From Dioscorea cayenensis subsp. rotundata (taxonomy: Eukaryota; Streptophyta; Magnoliopsida; Dioscoreales; Dioscoreaceae): a stretch of 64,000 bases of DNA. Within the stretch, counting starts at the first letter, position 1, and every line of letters begins with the position of its first letter. The notes below the pieces were generated by a model, which was given only the letters and a program-made list of their open reading frames with translations, ran no database searches and was not told the DNA's origin. The DNA lies in the NCBI RefSeq assembly GCF_009730915.1, contig NC_052482.1, positions 868,001 through 932,000 of the forward strand, given 5' to 3'. Position numbers and translations under genes: made by a program. Positions 23,760 to 34,014 of the stretch are shown one piece after another.

Positions 23760-25528
23760 CAAGTTTAAAACAGCTGAATAAAATGATGATAATGGGTCCT
23801 CCCTTATGATGCGGCCTTACAGCTCAATCCTCGTGTTAGCGGGTGAGATCACAAGGCTGGAAGTTCAATTCCTTGTGTGAGCAACCCTTGACTCTACATG
23901 CCCTGATTGAATTTGTAAATAAAAAAAAATTACATGATATAAAAAAAATTATTTATTTTTAATAAAATTGAAAAAATAGGAGGGTCTCCTATTATTTTTC
24001 TAATTTTGAATTTATTTATGCAATTATTGAAAGTGGGGGAAACATAATAAACAATATGTAGAAAAAATCCAAGAAAACAAAAGAAACAGAACTTGTATAT
24101 GAGTTTTGTATTTGGATGGGGTCCACAGGAGCGGGAGGAGCGGGGTGGCGGAAAAGCGCGCCACCACGGGCCCACCCACTTTGCCACGTCATCAGAGGAC
24201 CTACCTTAGTTTTCAATAACTTTTGTTTTTTTCCCTTTCTTTTTTGGAATTTTTTTTGTTCTTCTTTGACCATGTGTACAAATAAAAATTTGTATATAAT
24301 CTTGTAAAAAACAATATTTATTCGTATTCATCTCCAGATTATTACTATTATTATTATTATTATTATTATAAAAAATTTAGTTAAAATTTTTTGATAAAAT
24401 TAAACTATTATTTGTTTACCTTGTCATTTTTATTTATTTTAAGAAATAAAAAAAATATCTTTATTTTCATAAAATGTATAAGCTAATAGTTACCAATATA
24501 TATATATATATATTGATTTATAAGTTAATAAATCATAAATCTCTTATGACTCAACTTCTTTGAATCTTATCTTACTCCAATACTCATACCCTATATATAT
24601 AATTTTGAGGTTTATTAACAAATAAATAGTTTTAAAAATTTGAGTTTCAGTTATAAATATTTATACCATTTTAAGTTATTGTTTATAATGAACAATATTT
24701 ATAATAATAATATATATATATATATATAGGCAGCCAACGATCGTTTGGTCTTAAAAATAAGGTATTCATTTTGTTGAAGAGACAGATTCAAATTCTAGCC
24801 AGCCTAAATGGAGGGCATACATGACAAGTAAATTGTTCATATTTATCTATCTATATATTATTATTTTTTTTACTTTTTTAAAAATTTAGTGAGGGTTGAT
24901 TTTCATTTTTTTAAACTTATTTAATTTTTTTATGAAAAAGAATTTTAATTCAAGTTCAAAAGGAATATTGATAACTAAGGACCACAAATGTGGATGAATG
25001 CCAACCCAATCCAACAGAGAGAGCCATGCTCAGTCCTTGATTAAGTCTTTGAATCCTCATTACACAATTCCCTTCTCAATCATGATAAACAATTAAATTA
25101 CTCATTTATGCTCCACTTTTATTTTAAAAACTTATATATATATATATATATATAATCATGGTTAGCACTAGCACTATGATAGTATCATTTATTATTTCAA
25201 GTTTTTATGCTTTCAAATTCTCATAATATTTTCTTCTAAGAGTCATTATATTAGCAACATAAAAGGAAAGCAAGAGATAAGTACACTCCAACATCTTTTT
25301 CTGACCAAATCCCAAAAATTATTTAAAAAAAATAAAAAAAAAGCCCTTAAAAATTCTTAGGTAAATACTCAAGGCCACTTTATATTATATTATATTTTTA
25401 TTTTTAAAGATGAACCATAAAATTCAGCAGTTTAAATATTATACTATATAGTTAACAACAACCCAATAAAAGAGGAGAGGCTTTTTATCCATACAGAAAA
25501 TTAAGGAATTTTTATATTAAATTTTTTT
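23760..25528. other. Repeat-derived intergenic DNA
   Basis: A SINE-like stretch lies at about 23815-23905 (agcgggtgagatcacaaggc then ggaagttcaattccttgtg, A- and B-box-like). A short GC-rich island is at about 24115-24190 (ggagcgggaggagcggggtg; cgcgccaccacgggcccac) inside otherwise AT-rich DNA. A second member of the gccaacgatc..tttggtct repeat is at about 24729-24835. TA microsatellites lie near 24498, 24710 and 25135. No gene was seen. Confidence 0.4.
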
Positions 25529-26471
25529 TTTTCTGTCAAATCTCTTTACAGTTCAAATCTGACCATATTGAGTTAGCAGAGCGAGTCGCAAATCTTGGAC
25601 TTGTAGTTCTCGGAGCTGTAGACACCAAGAAGTGGGCCCTTACTTCAAACGGCATCTTTTCTGTCAAATCTCTTTACAGTTGTCTCATTCATGGTGGCGT
25701 TACCTGTGGAATCACCAACTCAATCTGGAACTCCCTTTGCCCAAAGAAAATCATCTTGTTTAACTGGCTCGTATGGGATAATAGTATTCTTACTCTGAGT
25801 AATCTCGCTGCTAGAGGCTGCAATAAACTTCCGACAGCTACTTGTGTGTTATGCAATGCGGATATTGAAACTGTGGACCATTTGTTCCTTTTGTGTCCTT
25901 TTGTTGTTAGATTGTGGGCTTTCCTTGCAGCTCGCTTTCATTTTCCACCCCCTCCTCGCTCTGTTGAAGAATTGTGGGGGAGCTGGCGAACTCTTATTCC
26001 AAAACCTATCAAGGATGCCGTGGACCTTGTTATTAGATCTTTATTGTGGCATGTTTGGCTCGAGAGAAATGCTCGAATTTTTAACAATGCTTATTCTGTT
26101 CATCAGTCTGTGTTGTTGAAAGTTATTTATATGTTCTTGTCTTGGATAAATGCAGTGCCAGATGCCAAAAAGCAAAATTGGAAGGGTCTGTGTCTACGGC
26201 CAAGCGTAGTTTGCAGTTCCTTGGTGGACAGATAGGGATTGACATTGTTCCTACGGAGTAGTTCGTTTTGACGATGTGGTCTCCAGTTGCTCTTTTTGGG
26301 CCTGAGTGACCTGTTCTTCAGTGTTGTTTTGGTGTTGGTCTTTTGTTTGTTTTGTTTCTTTTGTCTCTCTTGTACTTTTCAATTGCTCTCTCGCCACTTC
26401 TTGTGGGGTTTTGTTTTTTTTTTTTCTACTTTTTTAATGCATGTGGTTAATCCACTTTATTCAAAAAAAAA
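25529..26471 (+). mobile_element. 5'-truncated LINE 3' end with zf-RVT domain
   Basis: An open frame from 25552 to the stop at 26235 (about 227 codons) reads W-x-L-x-x-NG-x-FSVKSLYSCL, then IWNSLCPKKIILFNWL, NLAARG, CVLCNADIETVDHLFLLC and WHVWLERNARIF. This is the zinc-binding reverse-transcriptase C-terminal region (zf-RVT) of plant L1-type non-LTR elements. A T/G-rich 3' tail and poly-A (about 26462-26471) follow, which sets the plus orientation. The catalytic RT and endonuclease parts are missing. The first 25 bp (25529-25553) repeat exactly at 25657-25681 inside the element, so the 5' junction is rearranged. No target duplication is evident. Confidence 0.85.
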
Positions 26472-26659
26472 TTTCTTTATATCTTAATTAAAAAAAATAA
26501 AATTCAATTTTTACTAAATTACCTCTAACTTTGCTCACAGTATGAGTCTGGTGAGCTCATTAGTATGCTTATAGCTTAGAATCAGGGGACGAGTTCATCT
26601 CTTGGGTGCGTATGCAACACGATGTGAGCTTAACTCGTCAGGGGAAGCCCTGTTCGAAC

Positions 26660-26990
26660 TGTAAAACCAAATCGGAACCACCACTATTGGAACCGAACCA
26701 GAACCGTAAAAACGGTTTTGGTTTCAAACTGGAACCTTGAATCGGAACTTTAAGGTTCCGGTTAAGGTTCTTATGAGTTGAAAACCGGAACCTGAACCAT
26801 CGGTTCCCGTTCTATTTTTATTTTTTAAATAAAAAGTATATATAATATAATTTTTTATATATTTTAATTAATCAGAATTAAATTATTTAGAACCGAACCA
26901 GAACCAAACCGAGAACCGGAACCTTAAGACTATAGTTCGGTTCCGGTTCTATAGTTTATAAAATCAGAACCGACAGTTTTGAACCGAAAT
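26660..26990. repeat. GGAACC / GGTTCC-rich degenerate palindromic block
   Basis: Dozens of short ACCGGAACC, GAACCGAACCAGAACC and complementary CGGTTCCGGTTC words occur in both orientations, flanking an AT-rich core (about 26815-26885). The two sides are largely reverse complements (left AAACCGGAACC..., right ...GGTTCCGGTTC), so the block can fold. It has no coding potential. Repeats of this style are common in plant intergenic DNA, but I cannot name the family. Confidence 0.6.
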
Positions 26991-27507
26991 CAGATCTATA
27001 GTTAGCTCATCTCACACATATGAGCAAAGAAAGTGAACACAAATGACGGGGGAGATCATAGTATTTTTGGTATTATAAGAATTATCAATATGATAAAAAT
27101 TAAAAATTTGAAAAATAAGAGCCAGGAAATATTGAAAAAAAAAGTCAAATTAATTGATAGAAAATGTCAAATTTATAGGGACTGATAGATATGTTTTCCT
27201 TATTATTTAACATGAATAATATTCAAAACAAATAAAGAAAGAAAAAAAAAAAACTCAAAAGTTGACAGGGGAGGGAAAGTGGAAGAGTGGAGAGAGGTTT
27301 GGAAGCAGGCTTGGCTTGAGGAAGTGGAAGCCATAATAAGGGAAGCGGAAAGGTCTCATCTTTGCTTCCATTTCTCCTTCTTTTTCTCTTTTCCTTTCTC
27401 TGTTCATCAAACTACTACACTCACAACATCACCTCAATCCCTCTCCCTCCACTTTCCCAAACTCTCTTCTTCTTCTCCACCTTCTTCTTCCTTCTTTTGT
27501 TGTGATT

Positions 27508-27537
27508 ATGGCTGAAAAAGCTATCAACTTTGCTTGA
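27508..27537 (+). promoter_or_regulatory. Nine-codon uORF in the kinesin leader
   Basis: ATG at 27508 reads MAEKAINFA and stops at 27537, 39 bp upstream of the first in-frame kinesin ATG. The leader is CT-rich (about 27368-27500), as in many plant 5' UTRs. Reinitiation is plausible with this spacing. Confidence 0.5.
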
Positions 27538-27576
27538 ATTTGTGGTCTTGTTCTGTTGATTTTGGTTCTTTTGGGA

Positions 27577-30500
27577 ATGCCAATGGCTTCAGAGGGTGTT
27601 TTCTCAATTTCAGTTGTTTCTGTCATGGAGGAGGTGCTCAAGCAACATGGGACAAGGCTCAGTGACATTAACTTGGCTTCCAGGAAGGCTGAGGAGGCTG
27701 GTGATTTCCCTTCTCTTTTCTATTTTTTTTTTCTTTCTCTCATTCTATTTGTAGTTTGCATTATGGTTTTTTGGTATCAAAATGAGATCTTGATGAATGT
27801 GCTTTAATTATTGACATAGAGTTGTTTGGTTTGTGTGTTTGATAACATTGCTGTAGCTTCAAGAAGGTATGAGGCAGCAAGGTGGCTGAGGAAGACTGTG
27901 GGAGTAGTCGGTGCTAAAGATTTGCCCGAGGAGCCTTCGGAGGAAGAATTCCGGCTTGGATTGAGAAATGGTTTGATTCTTTGCAATGCACTCAATAAGA
28001 TTCAACCTGGAAAAGTCCCAAAGGTTTGCTCCAAATAGACTTACATTTTCAGCTCCATGTTTGATGTGTTTATGTGGTATATATTATTGATATCATTGAT
28101 TCACATAGGTTGTAGTAACTCCTGGAGATTCAGTTCATCTTCCTGATGGTGCCGCATTGTCTGCATATCAGTACTTTGAGAATGTAAGGAACTTCCTTGT
28201 TGCTGTCCAAGAGATGGGTTTCCCTTTGTTTGAAGCATCAGACTTAGAACAGGTTTCGGTCGAGACCTTTTTATTTCTGCAATGTTTTATTTGCATTATC
28301 AGCATAGTTTCTCTGTTGTGAATTTTGATTTACTTTGTTTTATTTACATTTTTATTGATCCATGATCACCTTTTGGAGGAAATGCAGGGAGGGAAAAGCA
28401 CAAGAATTGTCAACTGTGTTTTGGCTCTTAAGTCATATGGCGAATGGAAACAAGTCGGCGGGAATGGTTCTTGGAAGTATGGTGGAAATTTGAAACCCGG
28501 CAGCTCTGGAAAATGCTCAATGAGGAGGAATTCAGAACCTTTTGTGAACTCCTTATCAAGAAATCAGTCAATGGATGAGAAATTCCAAGAACTCGAGCAC
28601 AACATCCTTGGAGAATCCAATGAAATGGTCAGTAAGCCGAAACTTTTTAGGTGTTGCTAGTTGATTTAATTCATTCATTCTAAGAATTCTCTGAATCTTG
28701 CATTACAGACTACTTCAAATTCTCTTAACATGCTTGTGCACGAAGTTCTATCAGACAAGAAGCCTGATGAGATTCCATTAGTAAGTATTCAAGCTTCCCT
28801 TAACCGATGAACTTATGTCAACCAATGCGAAGTAAAGATGATAATTCTTTTTCCTTTTGCAGCTGGTGGAATCAGTATTATGTAAACTCATGGAAGAATT
28901 GCAGCATCATATTACAAACCGAAATGAAATGGTACAATTGAACTTAGTTTAGACCAATATAAACACTAAATAGTTTTCATTGTACAAGTTTTATCAATGA
29001 CTATATGCTCCACAGGTACAAGTACCTTCAAAGGATCAAGCTGATGGAAACCGGTCTTTTCTTAAGCAAAAGGTTTCCTCTGAGCTTGTATCTGTTTCTA
29101 GTGAATCAAAGGTATTATCTTCTTTAAACATAAACATGAATTAGCATCGAATGTTATAAATTAGTGTGATTTAGTATTAGTTGCATTAGATAATTTTGGA
29201 TTTTAATGCTTAAAATGGAGGCCGAAGAAAGTAACCTCATAAAGCCAAAGAAGGAGAGTGGCTTTCAAATGATCTCAAAAGTAGAAGAGGAAACAGCATC
29301 GAAAGACAGGCTTATAAAACAGTGTGCGATATTTGATGAACAAGAAAGGGTTATTCAGGTAGTTCAACTTCAAAAATATTTTGAAAGGAAACTTTGTTCC
29401 AATTTACTATATTCTTTTTGTTTCTTTGATAGGAATTGAAACGAGATCTCTACGATACTAAATCCGGTATGAAGTTCATCCAAATGAAGTACTTCGAGGA
29501 ATGCAACTATCTCGGTATGTTAAATCAAGAAAGATATATACTAAATATGAATCATCTTGCTAATATCGCATTCTCTGTGACAGGAAAATATCTGCATAGT
29601 CTTGCTCATGCTGCTACTGGTTACCATAAAGTTCTCGAGGAAAACCGAAAGCTCTACAACCAAGTACAAGATCTTAAAGGTAATTGAGGACACTTATCTT
29701 TTAACTCTAATCACATTACACTAAATTACTTTTATAGTTTATACTAACTAGCTTCATTCTTTGTCAGGAAATATAAGAGTTTACTGTCGTGTAAGGCCGT
29801 TCTTACCAGGACAATTGTGCAGTAGCACTGTTTGTAGTATCGATGATGGTAATATTTCAATCATCACTCCTTCAAAATACAGTAAAGAAGCGCAAAGAAC
29901 ATTCAGCTTCAATAAAGTTTTTGGCCCGTCCGCTAGTCAAGGTTTGGAAAACTATAATTTATTTTGTTTTGTCCTGATATCTTTGCTATTGTTTGTATAT
30001 CCTATGATTCGATCTCTACTCTTTATGATTGTGCAGCTGAAGTTTTCTCAGATACACAACCTCTAATTCGTTCTGTTCTTGATGGTTATAATGTTTGTAT
30101 ATTCGCATATGGACAAACAGGATCAGGGAAAACATTTACAATGGTGAAGAACTCTACATAAAAAAAATCAACTTACTGAATTTAGTTAGTTGGAGAATTA
30201 TGATTTAATTTATTGTTGTTTGGCATGCAGAGTGGACCGAAGGATCTGAATGAGCAAAGTCAGGGTGTGAATTATAGAGCATTGAGTGATCTTTTTTTTC
30301 TTTCAGAGCAGAGAAGAGACATGTTTTGTTATGAAATTGCCGTGCAGATGATCGAGATTTATAATGAACAAGTGAGAGATTTGCTTGTTAGTGATGGTCT
30401 AAACAAAAGATATCCTTTTAACAGTATCATTTTCTATTATCTTTTGTCCTAATCAATGTTGAATTTCCTTTACACGTGAATACATTAGAAATACGAAATA

Positions 30501-32204
30501 ATTCGCAGAACAGGCTCAATGTGCCAAGTGCTAACTTGGTTCCTGTTTCATCAACATCCGATGTTATTGAGCTGATGAACATCGGGCAAAAGAACCGTGC
30601 AGTGGGTGCTACTGCATTGAATGACCGTAGTAGCCGCTCTCATAGGTTTGATTCTTCACACTTATCTTAGTTTCACAATTGAATTCTTTGCACTCTTGAG
30701 TTAAGTTCTTATATAAATTGATCTGCAGTTGTCTGACAGTACATGTTCAAGGAAGGGACATGACATCTGGAGCTGTTCTTCGTGGATGCATGCATTTGGT
30801 TGATCTTGCAGGAAGTGAAAGAGTTGATAAATCAGAGGTTACAGGTGAAAGACTAAAAGAAGCACAGCATATAAACAAATCGTTGTCGGCTTTAGGTGAT
30901 GTAATTGCTGCTCTTGCACAAAAAAGCTCTCATGTTCCATATAGAAATAGCAAGCTCACTCAATTACTGCAAGACTCTCTTGGTATGATCATTTCTTTTA
31001 TATTTCAATGAATAACACTAAAAAAATGAATCAACTCTTCGATGTTAATCTCTTTTACTTCTAATATAAGGCGGGCAAGCGAAAACTTTGATGTTTGTGC
31101 ACATAAGTCCTGAGATGGATGCCATTGGAGAAACAATTAGCACATTAAAATTTGCAGAGAGGGTATCAACAGTTGAACTTGGTGCTGCTAAAGCGAATAA
31201 AGAAAGCGGAGAAGTCAAGGAACTTAAGGAGCAGGTTGTTCTTCATCCATTATTGCCTTGTTTTTCCATTGCTAATTTTTATATTGTCGACGATCTTTAT
31301 TGTTCTTTGTCTTAGATACAACACCTTAAGTCAGCATTAGCAAGGAAAGGCGGGGAAGAGCATGTTCAAGTAGTGAACTCTGCACATCAAATGAACCATA
31401 GACAACCAATGGAGGATGTCGGAAACATTGAGGTAGCAATTTAGTATAAACTCAAATCAAAGTGTGAGTTCTGATCTTAGTACTTATCTATATATTTGTT
31501 GCTCTTTAGGCAAGGAGCAAGTATTCATCATCAAAACAAAAGAAACCGAGCTATGATTTTCAAGAGCTGTTATCAACGAGTGATTCGCCGCCATGGCTAG
31601 ACCAAAGTCCAAGATTAAACTTTCAGAAAGACGATGAGAGGGATATCAGTTCAGGGGAATGGGTTGATAAGGTCATGGTAAACAGAGAAGAACCTGATAT
31701 CTTTTACCAGAGATTTTTACATGATACAACCGGCATTGGCGATCAACAACAATCTTTAAATGCTGCTAGAAGAAAAGGTAGCTATGACTTCGACATGCAA
31801 AGAAATCGGTTTGATTTTGCAATGACTGATGATTCAGATGAATTGGATATGGAGACAAGTGATTCATCTGAAGCAGACATGCTATGGCAATTCAACATCC
31901 CACAAGTTGGTGCTGCAAGTTGCGGTGTGTCAAAGATCAAGAAGCCTCATCCAAAGGCGGCAAAGAGCCCGGATATAAGGTAATAGTGTCTTTTGAATTA
32001 TAAGACATAAACATCAATAAGATCATGAAATCATTTAAGCTTTTGTGATGTAGGACACCAATTCAATCACACATACCACCTCCGTCGCAGAAAAATTCAA
32101 GTGGTTCCGGTCATGCAGCAAACCGGGCAGTAAGGCACACTATTTCCGGCAGCAATGACAGTAAACGAGGCTCGTCCGGTGGAAAGATGGGAAATATGAA
32201 GTAG
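27577..32204 (+). CDS. Kinesin-14 with calponin-homology domain (KCH type)
   Basis: Nineteen exons give 1001 aa: 27577-27700, 27857-28023, 28109-28252, 28388-28627, 28709-28780, 28863-28931, 29016-29111, 29221-29358, 29433-29514, 29584-29679, 29768-29941, 30037-30143, 30231-30409, 30484-30645, 30729-30982, 31071-31234, 31316-31432, 31510-31979 and 32054-32204. All phases agree. A CH domain lies at about residues 43-165 (actin/microtubule binding). A linker with coiled-coil potential follows, then the motor at about 410-735 after the kinesin-14 neck [13 protein letters not shown]. The P-loop GQTGSGKT is at 493-500, switch I NDRSSRSH at 609-616 and switch II DLAGSE at 642-647. The tail is Ser/Asp-rich. 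A motor C-terminal to its neck implies minus-end-directed movement. The protein tracks the Arabidopsis CH-kinesin I recall as At2g47500. A second in-frame ATG (27583, MASEGVFS) matches homologue starts better and would give 999 aa. The intron after exon 13 is AT-AC; the exon 8 acceptor (29219-29220) has a weak pyrimidine tract. Confidence 0.95.
30410..30483 (+). other. U12-type AT-AC intron of the kinesin-14 gene
   Basis: Exon 13 ends ...AACAAAAG with no GT available. The next bases are ATATCCTTTT, the exact U12-type 5' splice site. TTCCTTTAC at 30465-30473 matches the U12 branch consensus with one change, putting the branch A at 30472, 11 nt from the 3' end. The intron ends AC at 30483. Joining gives AG|A = Arg and continues N-K-R-L-E-I-R-N-N-S, which agrees with kinesin-14 homologues. 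The intron is 74 nt. Any GT-AG alternative would break the frame or drop conserved residues. Confidence 0.9.
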
Positions 32205-32535
32205 GGAAAGTGTTCATAGAGAGTGTGTGATTGCTTTGTTATCTTTTGTTTTGCTTATGACCGGCATGATTGGTTGGTGTGTGTTTCAATCACTTGAGTT
32301 GCTTGTGTTTTTGTATGAAGGTCATGTTGTATCTTTTCATTGGTTTTACTTGTTCATACCAACAAAGAAAGTGAATCACAGAGAGAAGAAGAAGAAGAAT
32401 AAATTGTATTCTTTTGTGAAAAACATGGCTACACTGTTTTGGATGGATTCATGAAATGGTTGTAATGAAAACATATCTGTTACAAGATTGTTATTGTGAA
32501 CTGAATGTTGTAAACAAGGTTGCAGTGTTCTTGAA

Positions 32536-33450
32536 TTACACAGCAGAAGTTGAGGCCTTGTCATGCAGCTGGTTTTCAGCAGAGAATGGAAGTTGAGGAG
32601 CAGCGGGAATGCTGTGCGGATAGCCTTGGTGAGGCATGTATTCAGAGGGATCGATGTTTTCGTCCTGCTGATCCAGCTTTTGTGCTAATAGCGCAGTTAG
32701 ATAAAGTCCAACTCCGAGGAAAATAGTAACCAACCCGAAGACTCCTGCTGCTGCAAACATCCCCGGCCGAACAGCAGGACAGCTTGATCTCGGCTGTGTC
32801 CAGTTTCTCAGGTGACTTGATTCAACAACAATTCCGACTAACAGAAGAACCTCCGCAATTGCAAAGCATATCCTATCAACGAGATTATATATGTTTGAAC
32901 CTATAAAGCTGTTTACCGTCGAAAATTCACAAAGAATTTGTTTGAAGTTTTACATTACCATGTAGTGATGATTAAAATGCAGGCTTGTAACGTGAAAGCT
33001 TTGGATGAGTGCGACACTCGTGGATTCTGTGATGATGTCCAAGGGACAATAGCAGGCTGTTGGGTGCTGGTGACGACGACCAGCATGTTTGCGTGCTCTG
33101 TAAACATAGCAACTGCAAGGAGCAACAACGCAACAACAGCGCACAAGAGTGCAGTTTTCCCGCTCCCGCTGTAAATGCACATATCCGATTTTTCGTTGCT
33201 TGGTCTGTTTATGATCATCCATGATACCTGCAATGTTACATAAATCATGATGATGATTTTGAATTATAATTCATGAGGACAAGATTGTGATTTTGATTAC
33301 CTCGGACCTGGCGGCCTCCGCGGTGAGGCAGAGAATGAAGCTGAAGAGGCCACATACAACGGAGAAAACTACGAGGGAGTGAGCTAACTTGCTGTTGATG
33401 TTACTGAACTTGTGACGCCGGAGGGAAAGATCATCATGAGTTATAGCCAT
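32536..33450 (-). CDS. DUF1218 family four-transmembrane protein
   Basis: Three exons give 251 aa: 33450-33301, 33227-32959 and 32872-32536. All are GT-AG and in phase. Four hydrophobic segments are seen: SLVVFSVVCGLFSFILCL, TALLCAVVALLLLAVAMF, CILIITTWICFAIAEVLLLV and GVFGLVTIFLGVGLYLTALL, with a hydrophilic tail. Conserved-looking Cys and the layout match plant DUF1218 proteins, some of which (MWL, DESIGUAL/VCC types) act in lignin deposition or leaf and vascular patterning; which subgroup this is cannot be said. An in-frame ATG at 33549 would add 33 residues; 33450 (MAITHDDLS) was preferred because the extension looks unstructured and Ser/Thr-rich. A TATA-like TTTATATAC at about 33690 would make either start available. 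Its 3' end converges on the kinesin gene, with 331 bp between the stop codons. Confidence 0.85.
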
Positions 33451-34014
33451 ATCGAAGAAAGCCGATGATGTAAATGGTGACGAGTGGGGCAAACTGACTT
33501 GAGAATTATAAGGTGTGATGAGAGCCTGGGTATCAGTTCTCCCTTGCATAACTTTGGTCAAGAGGAGAAGGGAGGAATCCGTGTATGTCTTTGCTTGTGC
33601 ATGGATTTAGATGTGGCAATGTTGCTTGCTGTGAGAGATATTCCTGTGCTTTCTCATGTTCTAAAGAAGTGAATGTAAAGAAACAGTATATAAAGTTTAT
33701 GGAAAATCTGCATAAATAACACTTGAGAATTATGCTGTTTTTAAGGTTTGCATAGGAACATCCTTAACAGATTTAAGGTGTAATGTGCTCTTGGACCTAG
33801 CAAATACAAAGATTATGAAAGATATCATAACACTATACACAGGATTTGGGAGCACTTATCGGTTTGTATACAAAACATTTTGAAGGACTACGTTGAGGGA
33901 AATGCCAGCCGGGTGCTCGTGAATCAGTTGAACAACAATTCTGCAATACGCTGCACTTGATCGGGGTTCCCTCAGGATGACGCGGGATTTAGAGGGACTT
34001 CGGACAGCCATCCC

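Noticed and set aside
30409-30483. Reading straight through 30410 to the stop at 30450 as a kinesin exon end
   Set aside because: It would truncate the motor before switch I. The AT-AC splice restores the conserved sequence exactly.
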